Assembly (NCBI GenBank): GCA_002500665.1
Contig: DLRY01000090.1
Span: 32,330-39,736, forward strand
DNA from: Opitutia bacterium UBA7876
GTDB lineage: Bacteria > Verrucomicrobiota > Verrucomicrobiia > Opitutales > Seribacteraceae
Reading direction: 5' to 3'
Length of the DNA stretch: 7,407 nucleotides
Below, in pieces: positions 1 through 6,323 of this stretch (position 1 is its first letter; the number at the start of each line of letters is the position of its first letter). The translations under genes were made by a program, and so were the position numbers. The notes beneath the pieces are model-generated. The model searched no databases and had not been told where the DNA came from. It saw nothing but the letters and a program-made list of their open reading frames with translations.

Positions 1-23
1 CGGGGGCCTAACGGATAAAAAAA

Positions 24-1142
24 CTAGAAGTTCAACAAACCTTGCAGGTAAAGTTCATCCATATCACCGTGGATATCTACAGTGTTCGAACCGAGCTCGG
101 TATGGCTGTACTCAAGGTTCAAATTGAAATTATCAGTGAGTGCAAAAAGCAAGGCGAGGGAAAATCTATCAGAATCCATTTCTAGAGAACCAGCCTTAAC
201 ATCTTCGTGAGCATATCGCAAGGTAGCTCCAAACCAGTGCGTGAACTGATAATTTGCCAAAAACATAACATCCCAAAGATCTACGCCCATTAAATCAAAA
301 TTATCGTACTCCAAACCCAAGGTCAAAGCACCTGGATTATAGCTGACCCAAGCGTTGAATTGCTCAATTTCTTCACTTCCAGCAATTGGCTCTTCTTCGT
401 AGGCGTATCCCATGCGAGCCTCTAGCCCGGGAAGAATCATTATGGAAGCTGCAAGATCAATTGCTACGTTGTCGTTGAAATCATCCTTTACCCAGTACTT
501 GTCATGCAAACCCAAGCTTATTCCAAATTGGCCGTTATTGAAATTTGCGCGAATTCCATCCACGTAGTTTTTGCGAAAGTGAGTTGCGGACACACTTGTG
601 CCAAAGGTATTGTCAATGGTTTGTATGATACTGCTAGTGAAGGAGTGCTTAGTGAGAACATCAAAAAAATATGCGTTTGAAACGGTGTACAGATCGGTGG
701 GTTCGTCACCTTCATAACCGAGGTTCGTTACCTGGCGACCAAAAGAGATGTTAAAGTCCCTATTGAAGGAATAGCGTCCAAAGGCTTGCTCGATTCCGAA
801 TGATTTGCCCGTGCCGGTAGTGCCCTTGAGATGAACCTCTGCGGTGACGGGGGAAAAATCTATTAGAAAATCAACGTCTGCATCTGTTGAAAGCCTGTCG
901 TCTCCGACTTCAAGATCATTATCAAGGTGGGAGTATTGAAAATCAACAAAACCCCTAAGCTTGAAACGGTTACCAAGAGCAATACCAGCGGCATTAGTTG
1001 TGGTATTGGCACCCAAATCGGTCCCTTGGAGTGTTGTGGCGGGCTGCACGGCAAAACCAACTGGTGCTTGTGCGTTTAGGAATCCTGCGGAGAGGACTAA
1101 GGAAGAGAATATGCTAAGAATTCGTTTCATAAACTTCTTCAT
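24..1142 (-). CDS. Porin-like outer-membrane beta-barrel protein (copy 1)
   Basis: Predicted outer-membrane beta-barrel of 372 residues from the ATG at 1142. It begins with a Sec signal peptide: a basic start (MKKFMKR), a hydrophobic core (ILSIFSSLVLSAG) and a likely cleavage after FLNA, giving a mature protein starting QAP. The rest alternates polar and hydrophobic residues in strands ending in aromatic residues, with acidic loops, and the C-terminus is LYLQGLLNF. A terminal Phe in an amphipathic strand is the usual BAM recognition signal of outer-membrane proteins. It is a clear paralogue of the next gene upstream. The reading frame stays open to 1178 (MMWAFIDSF...), but that extension would place residues before the basic n-region. 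The ATG at 1130 (MKRILS) matches the paralogue's start and has an AAGAAG stretch just upstream, so it is the main alternative. The substrate is unknown; a BBP2/OmpL-like porin is possible. Its codons look more A/T-rich than those of its paralogue. Confidence 0.85.
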   Translation of the reverse strand: MKKFMKRILSIFSSLVLSAGFLNAQAPVGFAVQPATTLQGTDLGANTTTNAAGIALGNRFKLRGFVDFQYSHLDNDLEVGDDRLSTDADVDFLIDFSPVTAEVHLKGTTGTGKSFGIEQAFGRYSFNRDFNISFGRQVTNLGYEGDEPTDLYTVSNAYFFDVLTKHSFTSSIIQTIDNTFGTSVSATHFRKNYVDGIRANFNNGQFGISLGLHDKYWVKDDFNDNVAIDLAASIMILPGLEARMGYAYEEEPIAGSEEIEQFNAWVSYNPGALTLGLEYDNFDLMGVDLWDVMFLANYQFTHWFGATLRYAHEDVKAGSLEMDSDRFSLALLFALTDNFNLNLEYSHTELGSNTVDIHGDMDELYLQGLLNF

Positions 1143-1194
1143 ATCATTGTAAAAACTATCGATGAAAGCCCACATCAATCCTCGATTTCAGGAC

Positions 1195-1227
1195 AAAAAA
1201 ACCCCACCGCCAAGGCGATGGGGTTTT
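1195..1227 (-). terminator. Rho-independent terminator of porin copy 2
   Basis: Read on the minus strand, AAAACCCCATCGCC and GGCGGTGGGGTTTT form a 14-base stem with one mismatch around a two-base TT centre; the innermost pairs probably open to widen the loop. The stem runs into a T7 tract (complement of 1195-1201). It lies 24 bases past the stop codon of the porin gene at 1252-2391 and before the next porin gene, so the two are probably separate transcripts. On the plus strand it is followed by only four T residues, so it would be weaker in that direction. Confidence 0.9.
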
Positions 1228-1251
1228 AATTATGAAATTCCTGAAGACGTA

Positions 1252-2391
1252 TTAGAAATTAAACAGGCCCTGAAAATATAACTCGTCCGCATCGCCATCG
1301 CCATACTTAGCTATGTCGAATTCAGTGTGGCTATATTCGATGTTAAAGGCAAACTGGTCGGTGAGCGTGAAGAGCAAAGCCAACGAAATCCTGTCCGAGT
1401 CAAGGTTTATCATGGTATTCTCCAAGTCCTCGTGGGCATACTTGAGAGTAAGTCCGAAGAGGGGACTGAACTGGTAGTTACCCAAGAGCATGATGTCCCA
1501 GATGTCGGTACCGAGAACGTCAAAGTCATCGTACTCAAGGGCAAGGGTCAGGTTTCCGGTGTCGTATTCCACCCATGCGTTGAGGTGCGAGATGTCCTCT
1601 TCGGTGTTGCTTGCTGTGGTGTTTTGGTGGGCGTAACCCAAACGAGCTTCCAAGCCCGGCATGATCATCAGGGAAGCAGCGATGTCCAAGGCTATGTTAT
1701 CGTCGTTGAAGTCGTCGCCTGTCCAATATCCGTCGTGTAAACCAACGGAAAGACCGAAGCGACCGTTGTTGAAGTTGGCCCGAATGCCATCGACGTAGTT
1801 CCTACGGAGTTGGGAATTAGCGAGTGAACCTCCAGTTCCATAAGATCCATCAATAATACCCACGAGTTTTTGCTTAGCTTTTTGAAAAGCACCGTGGGTC
1901 ATAAGGGCATCGGAAAAGTAAGCGTGGCTAGTGGAAAGGAGGTCGTACTTTTCATCCCCCTCGTAGGAGAGTGCAGTGAGCTGACGACCCATGGACAAAT
2001 TAAAGTCCCTGTTGAAGCTATACCTGATGAAAGCCTGTTCAAGCGAAACGTCGTCCGTGCTGGCCTGCAAATGGAGTTCACCGGTCACTGGCGAGAAGTC
2101 GAAGAGAAAGTCAACGTCGGCGGTTGTGCTGAATTTAGCATCCTTATGACCTAATTCACTCGAGTTGGCGTCGGAATTGAAATCTCCGTAGTTGTAAGCA
2201 AAATCCACAAATCCTCGTAGCTTAACGCGATTACCCAGAGCGATGCCGGCGGCATTGGTCGTAGTATTGGCTCCCAAGTCCGTCCCTTGAGGGGCGGAAG
2301 CCGGCTGCATGGTCATGATCCCAGGCACTTGCGCGAATAAGAATCCCCCCGTAAAAAGGAAGGTATAGAGTAGGCTGAGGGTTTGTTTCAT
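1252..2391 (-). CDS. Porin-like outer-membrane beta-barrel protein (copy 2)
   Basis: Predicted 379-residue outer-membrane barrel and paralogue of the gene downstream on the same strand. Its signal peptide starts MKQTLSLLYTF and ends FLFA before QVPG, so cleavage after residue 20 is likely. The mature N-terminus holds a segment (QGTDLGANTT... to GNR) identical to copy 1, followed by KLRGFVDF, which looks like the first strand. Other shared blocks are VDFL-DFSPVT, RNYVDGIRANFNNG and the closing DELY-QGL-NF. Compared with copy 1 there is a loop insertion near GAFQKAKQKLVG. The C-terminal Phe fits BAM-dependent insertion. The ATG at 2391 is the only reasonable start because no other Met precedes the signal peptide; no Shine-Dalgarno is visible. 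General porin or substrate-specific channel is the best call, and the solute cannot be told from sequence. Confidence 0.88.
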   Translation of the reverse strand: MKQTLSLLYTFLFTGGFLFAQVPGIMTMQPASAPQGTDLGANTTTNAAGIALGNRVKLRGFVDFAYNYGDFNSDANSSELGHKDAKFSTTADVDFLFDFSPVTGELHLQASTDDVSLEQAFIRYSFNRDFNLSMGRQLTALSYEGDEKYDLLSTSHAYFSDALMTHGAFQKAKQKLVGIIDGSYGTGGSLANSQLRRNYVDGIRANFNNGRFGLSVGLHDGYWTGDDFNDDNIALDIAASLMIMPGLEARLGYAHQNTTASNTEEDISHLNAWVEYDTGNLTLALEYDDFDVLGTDIWDIMLLGNYQFSPLFGLTLKYAHEDLENTMINLDSDRISLALLFTLTDQFAFNIEYSHTEFDIAKYGDGDADELYFQGLFNF

Positions 2392-2421
2392 AGTATTTTA
2401 GTTTGTTTTGCCAATTCGTCA

Positions 2422-2449
2422 ATTGTTTACAACTGAATTTGAAGGTCAA
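2422..2449 (-). promoter_or_regulatory. Possible sigma70-type promoter of porin copy 2
   Basis: On the minus strand a TTGACC (2444-2449) and an AACAAT (2422-2427) are separated by 16 bases. They match the -35 consensus at five of six positions and the -10 consensus at four. Initiation would fall near 2415, giving a leader of about 24 bases to the ATG at 2391. This is a pattern match only, though it is the best placed one in the 182-base gap upstream of the gene. Confidence 0.35.
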
Positions 2450-2573
2450 GCCCGAATTCGGAATGCCCGCGACCGCAAAACCGTCGATTACAATAAGTTT
2501 TCCACCAGACAAAACGAGATTCCAACCCCTAGCGGCCAACGCCCTATGAGGGATCAACGAAAACAAGACTCCC

Positions 2574-3584
2574 CTACAGGAACTTTTTGTCCTTCCTGCC
2601 GTTCTGCTTGGGCTTTTCGGGCTTTGCTTCCCTCGGATTGATGCGGATGCGAACGCTCTTCTCGAGAGTTTCGAGCCGGTCGAGCATGCCCTCGGGCAGG
2701 GCGGCCCTTTCCTCATCGGTATTTACCGCACCGTCGAAGAGGACCTCCCCGTCAAGCGAGGTTGCCTTGAACCGTTTGTCTCCGTCCTCCGAGCTGAACT
2801 CGTAGGTCCCGTCTTGGTCGACGTTCACCACCTTGGTTTTGGCTGTGCCTGAAACCGAGGACCATGAGGAGGAAGCCCCATGACGGCGGGCATCCTTGAG
2901 CATTTGATGGAAATCGGGGCCTAGGTTCAGGTTTGGGGCTCGAAAAAACTGATCTCCAAGGCCAAAGGGGATGCCCTCCTCACCGAGAGCACCCTCGTCC
3001 CTCGCCTTGTCGCGCTCAAGGAGGCTCAGCTTGCCATCGCCATCGACGTCGAACTTCTCAATGATTTCGGGTGAAAACTCTCTTCGATTCAGCCCGAAAG
3101 CCTCCTGACGACGCTCGATTTGTCGGCGGGCTCTATCAGCCAGCTCGCGGGCATTGGGGAATGCCCTTTCGTTGAAAAGCTGTCGCGGTTCGCGGTCCCT
3201 GGTCTCCTCTCCCTTCTGAAGCTTGGCCGACAGAACCTTTTGTTTCCCGGCGCGGAGGATGGTCAGGGCAACCTCGTCACCAACCTTGCGGGAACGAACC
3301 AATTCAGACAACTGCTCCTGATTGACCAAGACTTGATCGTCCAGTTTCTTGAGAATGTCGTATTGCTTCAGTCCCGCTTTCTCGGCCGGACTACCCGGGA
3401 CGATCCGATTTACGGAAAGATAGAGTTTGGCGCCAAGTCCGAGCTGGCGGCTCACCAAGGGGGAAAGTCTGTTCGCGCCAACGCCGAGGAAGGCGGACTC
3501 GTCCTTGGGGTCGACGGGGGAGCCTCCCGCATGAAAGGGAAGAGTGAGGGCAAAGGCCAGCAGAAGAAGGAGCATGTTGTTCAT
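2574..3584 (-). CDS. Secreted PDZ-domain protein with an EF-hand loop
   Basis: A 336-residue exported protein with no protease or other catalytic domain. Residues 1 to about 20 (MNNMLLLLLAFALTLPFHAG) form a signal peptide. Residues about 32-122 resemble a DegP/HtrA-type PDZ domain: FLGVG carboxylate-binding-loop region, then IVPGSPAEKAGLKQYDIL and LTILRAGKQ. A charged, helix-rich linker (about 125-170) leads to a canonical EF-hand calcium loop at 179-190 (DVDGDGKLSLLE, acidic or oxygen ligands at positions 1, 3, 5, 9 and 12). Residues about 250-288 form a small beta-rich region (VVNVDQDGTYEFSSEDGDK), and the C-terminus is Lys-rich. The gene follows the putative anti-sigma gene by 31 bases on the same strand and is probably co-transcribed. 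PDZ domains bind C-terminal or exposed peptides, so a periplasmic peptide-sensing or scaffold role coupled to the sigma factor is plausible but inferred. A second start at Met4 is possible. Confidence 0.85.
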   Translation of the reverse strand: MNNMLLLLLAFALTLPFHAGGSPVDPKDESAFLGVGANRLSPLVSRQLGLGAKLYLSVNRIVPGSPAEKAGLKQYDILKKLDDQVLVNQEQLSELVRSRKVGDEVALTILRAGKQKVLSAKLQKGEETRDREPRQLFNERAFPNARELADRARRQIERRQEAFGLNRREFSPEIIEKFDVDGDGKLSLLERDKARDEGALGEEGIPFGLGDQFFRAPNLNLGPDFHQMLKDARRHGASSSWSSVSGTAKTKVVNVDQDGTYEFSSEDGDKRFKATSLDGEVLFDGAVNTDEERAALPEGMLDRLETLEKSVRIRINPREAKPEKPKQNGRKDKKFL

Positions 3585-3615
3585 GATTTTCTATATGTAA
3601 TTTTGAAAGAATGAT

Positions 3616-4212
3616 TCATTCCAAGGGTTCAAGGCCAATAAGGAGGACTTCCTGCCGTGGCGCGGAGGAACGCATGAAAGTGTTGGCTCCCGGATTAGTC
3701 CAGATAGTCTCGTCCAAGTATTGGTAGAGATACTTTCGGGCAGGCGGCATGCCGGGTCGCTCGATGACACCCTCGTCGGACACCTCAAGAAGGATCTCCT
3801 GGCTCCAGGGTTCACTCCATCCATTCTCCAGCGTCAGAGACAATTCTTCGCTGGAAACCCCGTGCAGGGGACTCGAATCGTCTTCGCTTACAAGGGATGC
3901 CGACGGGAAGGGATCCCTCGAGGGTGGAGCCTGTAGAAATCCGGCTTCGGCACCGGTATCGGTCAGGCCCGACGGGAAAAGGGCAAAGAAAAGGACGGCG
4001 GCGGCGACGAATAGTGAAAAACCAGCGAGAACGAGGTTCTTGGATTTGGGCGGAGGGTCAAAGGAGGCCTTCGAATCCAAATCCGGCAATTGACTGACGG
4101 CCAAGCGCCCGGAGTCGCCAAGGGCTTGCTCAACCTTGACCTCGAATTCCCCCGAAGGATCGTCGGGGCGAAGGGATCGCAGTTCCTTTTCCAGTTGTTC
4201 GAAACTACTCAT
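3616..4212 (-). CDS. Putative single-pass membrane anti-sigma factor
   Basis: A 198-residue protein whose ATG overlaps the sigma-factor stop as ATGA, so translation is probably coupled. Residues 1-55 are hydrophilic and predicted cytoplasmic. A transmembrane helix lies at about 59-80 (NLVLAGFSLFVAAAVLFFALF), and residues 84-198 would be periplasmic. The protein has no cysteine, so it lacks the zinc-binding HxxxCxxC signature of ZAS-type anti-sigma factors. The distal part contains PARKYLYQYLDETIWTNP and PRQEVLLIGLE. I have an impression of similar segments in uncharacterised ECF-neighbour proteins of Planctomycetes and Verrucomicrobia, but this was not searched. The anti-sigma role is inferred from position and topology. 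It could instead be an accessory sensor protein. Confidence 0.75.
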   Translation of the reverse strand: MSSFEQLEKELRSLRPDDPSGEFEVKVEQALGDSGRLAVSQLPDLDSKASFDPPPKSKNLVLAGFSLFVAAAVLFFALFPSGLTDTGAEAGFLQAPPSRDPFPSASLVSEDDSSPLHGVSSEELSLTLENGWSEPWSQEILLEVSDEGVIERPGMPPARKYLYQYLDETIWTNPGANTFMRSSAPRQEVLLIGLEPLE

Positions 4213-4763
4213 GAATCGTGTTGCGGATGGGGTGCTTTCGGCTCGTCCTGCAAGATTGCGGGCACCCTATCCTTAAGTTTGGCAAGGGCATAGCGGTATC
4301 TGGAGGCAACCGTGTTCAAGGAAAGGTCGAGAGTGCGGGCAATCTCATCGAAAGTTAGGTCCGCCCATATTTTCAAGGTAAGGACTTCCTTCTGCTCGGG
4401 GGGCAGACCATCGACTGCCTGCAGGAGGGCCCGGTTGCGCTCGTCACGCTCCAGTTCTCTTTCGAAGGATGATGAGAACGGGGTATCTGCAAAAACCTTT
4501 TGTTCCCTAATCTTCCGGCGGTCCAAGCTGCGGGCCCAGTCTATGGCAAGCCGGCGGATCGCCCGGTAAACCAGACCGGGGGCTACTTCCCCAGTATGGC
4601 CGTAAAGTCTCCAGATCCTTACGAAGGCCTCCTGCACGAGATCCTCCGCATCATCCGGGCAGCGCGCCTGTTGCCGGGCAAATAGAAGCAACTTGCCACC
4701 GTGCTTGGCAAACCACGACTTCCAGATGGGCCGGGAATGGACAGTATGAGAAGAAGAATTCAT
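4209..4763 (-). CDS. ECF-family RNA polymerase sigma factor
   Basis: A 184-residue sigma-70 family protein of the extracytoplasmic-function type, with only regions 2 and 4. Region 2 spans about residues 15-82 and includes the core-binding stretch DDAEDLVQEAFVRIWR (37-52) and the region 2.4-like helix RAIRRLAIDWARSLDRRK. Region 4 spans about 112-166 (LPPEQKEVLTLKIWADLTF), with helix-turn-helix DEIARTLDLSLNTVASRYR for -35 recognition. The ATG at 4763 was chosen. An in-frame GTG at 4775 would add MFDS, and neither has a clear Shine-Dalgarno. It heads a minus-strand operon with the putative anti-sigma gene (4-base overlap) and the PDZ gene. It is divergent from the ebo genes. The ECF subgroup is not assigned; the operon suggests an envelope or extracellular signal. 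Confidence 0.93.
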   Translation of the reverse strand: MNSSSHTVHSRPIWKSWFAKHGGKLLLFARQQARCPDDAEDLVQEAFVRIWRLYGHTGEVAPGLVYRAIRRLAIDWARSLDRRKIREQKVFADTPFSSSFERELERDERNRALLQAVDGLPPEQKEVLTLKIWADLTFDEIARTLDLSLNTVASRYRYALAKLKDRVPAILQDEPKAPHPQHDS

Positions 4764-4898
4764 TGAGTCGAACACACATGTAGCGTCTTGGCCGAAAGGG
4801 TTTGTTTGCCAACATATAAAAAAAGGCCGAAAACCGCAATAGCATCTGTTGTATTGTTTAAATTTTCCCTTTTTTCACTCTCGGCATGAATTGCATCT

Positions 4899-4988
4899 AA
4901 AAATGCGTAATCTTCGAAAGTAAGGGCAAACCACGCCTCCATAGAGGCAACGCTTAAGTACGCGACCTGGGCCAGGTTACGCATTTTT
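4899..4988 (+). other. Long inverted-repeat element, possible structured leader RNA
   Basis: Twelve bases at 4899-4910 (aaaaatgcgtaa) are perfectly complementary to 4977-4988 (ttacgcattttt), enclosing 66 bases. Inside are a 5-bp hairpin with a 4-base loop (gcctc/gaggc, 4935-4948), a short cttcgaaag hairpin (4912-4920) and a near-palindrome acctgg-g-ccaggt (4965-4977) whose last base is shared with the 3' arm. On the plus strand the 3' arm runs into T7GTTTT, as expected of a terminator or attenuator stem leading toward eboE. On the minus strand the run is only T5. A folded leader RNA with one closing helix and internal hairpins is the best reading, but no known RNA family is recognised and a DNA-level site is possible. 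Confidence 0.45.
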
Positions 4989-5041
4989 TTGTTTTGGGGG
5001 GAGGGTGGATGAACAGTTTCCCTTCTCCACAAACGCCGAAA

Positions 5042-5066
5042 ACAAGGGATGTAGCCTTGTCATCCC
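5042..5066 (+). promoter_or_regulatory. Two mutually exclusive small hairpins
   Basis: The stem acaagg (5042-5047) with ccttgt (5055-5060) and the stem gggatg (5046-5051) with catccc (5061-5066) share bases, so only one can form at a time. Both are 6 bp with loops of 7 and 9 bases. Overlapping alternatives of this kind occur in switching leaders, but arms this short also arise by chance. Confidence 0.25.
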
Positions 5067-5096
5067 AATCCGCATGGGCTAAGTAACCCTCCTGCC

Positions 5097-5108
5097 TCGA
5101 TTAATCGA
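5097..5108. promoter_or_regulatory. Perfect 12-base palindrome before eboE, possible operator
   Basis: The sequence tcgattaatcga is its own reverse complement and ends nine bases before the eboE ATG. Its place at the front of the plus-strand unit suggests a binding site for a dimeric repressor, but no regulator gene or second copy of the site is visible in the window. Confidence 0.35.
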
Positions 5109-5117
5109 ATTTAGAAC

Positions 5118-6308
5118 ATGAAACTGCTGAATGGCTTGGAGTTGGCTTACTGCACCAACGTTCATCGTGGGAACACATGGGAAGAAACCTTCCATTCCCT
5201 CAACCGATACGTCCTGAAGGTGCGGGACAAGGTTTCACCCGAGGACAGGTTCGCCATCGGCCTTAGGCTGGGCGCTCAGGCTGCTAGCGAGCTTTACACC
5301 CAATCGGAATTGCTTGGCTTTCAAAAATGGCTGGAGGCCAAGAATTGTTACGTCTTCACCATTAACGGATTCCCCTACGGCAATTTTCACGGGCAGCGGG
5401 TCAAGGACGATGTCTACCGACCGGACTGGACTACCACGGAAAGGCTCGAGTACACCGTCCTACTCTTCGAGATTTTAGCCGAGTTGCTACAAGCCGGCGA
5501 AGAGGGAAGCGTCAGCACTCTCCCGGGTTCCTTCAAGGAATTCCACCCCGAAAGACCTGCCCCTGCCCAAATTTACGAGAATCTGCTGCTCTGCTCTGAT
5601 GAAATGGACAGGATCCGGAAGTCCAAGGACTTGGATCTTCATCTAGGACTCGAGCCAGAACCACTGGGTCTTTTCGAGACCACTCCGGAAACGCTCGCCT
5701 TTTTCGATCAATTGACGACCCTTGGACAGGGACGAGAATCTCTTTGCAGGAACATAGGGGTAAACTATGACTGTTGCCACCTTGCCGTAGAACATGAAGA
5801 CGCCAAAGAAGGTCTCGATCAACTGGCCCAATCGGATATCCGCCTAAGCAAACTGCATCTCAGTTCAGCTCTAAAGGTTTCCCCGACGGACGAAAACCTC
5901 ACCGGCCTTGATCATTTCGTAGAGGAAGTCTATCTCCATCAGGTTGTGGCGAGTCGGGAAGGGAAGATCCTTCGAAGGTACAAGGACTTGGATCTGGCGC
6001 TCGAGCAAGGACGGGCGTCGGAGGCGGGACGAGGGGACCAGTGGAGAATACACTATCACGTACCCCTGCATGCATCTCCCGGCGACGGGATGGAGGATAC
6101 GAGGGATCACGTCGAAGCGACCCTTGACTGGTTGGCGGAAAATCCACGAAAATGCCGCCACTTGGAAATGGAAACCTACACTTGGGAAGTTCTTCCGGAA
6201 GGGTTGAGGGCAAAGGAGGTCGTCGATCAGGTCGCCGAAGAATATGCGTGGACGCTCAACGAGTTGGCTCGTAGGTGTCTCGCGGAAAAGTCCGATAGAA
6301 CCATTTAA
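5118..6308 (+). CDS. eboE: Metabolite traffic protein EboE (TIM-barrel)
   Basis: A 396-residue protein recognised as EboE, a xylose-isomerase-like TIM-barrel of the Ebo cluster. The opening LAYCTNVHRGNTWEETF and the block YVFTINGFPYGNFHGQRVK-DVYRPDWTT (from residue 78) are, as I recall the family, characteristic, as are SVSTLPGSFKEF (131-142) and the late METYTWEVLP (351-360). Candidate metal or active-site residues on strand ends are E179 and E181 (GLEPEP), D218 and H221 (NYDCCH), H247 (LSKLHLSS), H312/H314/H318 (HYHVPLH) and E350/E352. No signal peptide or membrane segment is seen, so it is cytoplasmic. The ATG at 5118 gives the expected family N-terminus; no Shine-Dalgarno is visible. It is 15 bases from eboC and begins the plus-strand operon. 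The cluster is linked to moving a metabolite precursor to the periplasm; the reaction of EboE is unknown. Confidence 0.9.
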   Translation: MKLLNGLELAYCTNVHRGNTWEETFHSLNRYVLKVRDKVSPEDRFAIGLRLGAQAASELYTQSELLGFQKWLEAKNCYVFTINGFPYGNFHGQRVKDDVYRPDWTTTERLEYTVLLFEILAELLQAGEEGSVSTLPGSFKEFHPERPAPAQIYENLLLCSDEMDRIRKSKDLDLHLGLEPEPLGLFETTPETLAFFDQLTTLGQGRESLCRNIGVNYDCCHLAVEHEDAKEGLDQLAQSDIRLSKLHLSSALKVSPTDENLTGLDHFVEEVYLHQVVASREGKILRRYKDLDLALEQGRASEAGRGDQWRIHYHVPLHASPGDGMEDTRDHVEATLDWLAENPRKCRHLEMETYTWEVLPEGLRAKEVVDQVAEEYAWTLNELARRCLAEKSDRTI

Positions 6309-6323
6309 GATGGTTTATTTCTG

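Larger units (their letters stand above)
4764..5117. promoter_or_regulatory. Divergent intergenic region between sigma operon and ebo genes
   Basis: This stretch of about 350 bases separates two divergent transcription units and must carry promoters for both. It contains a 90-base element with 12-base inverted arms (4899-4988), a G-rich run (4996-5008), two overlapping hairpins (5042-5066) and a 12-base palindrome (5097-5108). A TTGTCA at 5057-5062 has a TAAGTA 17 bases further on (5080-5085); the -35 fit is good but the -10 fit is poor. The octamer ggccgaaa occurs twice (4790-4797 and 4825-4832). No convincing promoter was found for the minus-strand sigma operon. A 74-codon minus-strand frame (4760-4984) crosses it and is discussed as a finding. 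Confidence 0.6.

Noticed and set aside
1..23. A-run and G/C run at the left edge as a terminator for porin copy 1
   Set aside because: On the minus strand the T-run comes directly after the stop codon and before the GC stretch, the wrong order for an intrinsic terminator, and the rest is cut off by the window edge.
1327..1740. A 137-codon plus-strand frame opposite porin copy 2
   Set aside because: It is entirely antisense to a well-supported gene and has no recognisable domain or coding context.
2395..2422. Minus-strand TTGACG-16-TAAAAT, a better consensus match than the promoter listed for porin copy 2
   Set aside because: The -10 box ends only three bases before the ATG at 2391, so initiation would fall at or inside the start codon, and no later in-frame start preserves the signal peptide.
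2231..2716. A 161-codon minus-strand frame between the PDZ gene and porin copy 2
   Set aside because: It overlaps the 3' end of the PDZ gene and the start of porin copy 2 in another frame, and its peptide is Arg/Ser/Pro-rich with no domain pattern, typical of a shadow frame.
3609..3621. Palindrome gaatga-t-tcattc at the stop of the putative anti-sigma gene
   Set aside because: The one-base centre gives no usable RNA loop, and it coincides with coding and stop sequence, so chance is a sufficient explanation.
4923..4933. The string agggcaaacca resembles part of the c-di-GMP-I (GEMM) riboswitch consensus
   Set aside because: The second conserved GEMM block (ACGCAAAGCC-like) is not in place and the hairpin order differs. 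A cmscan hit to RF01051 would overturn this.
4899..4988. tRNA-like reading of the inverted-repeat element on the minus strand
   Set aside because: The closing helix is 12 bp, the middle hairpin has a 4-base loop instead of 7, and no proper T-arm consensus is present.
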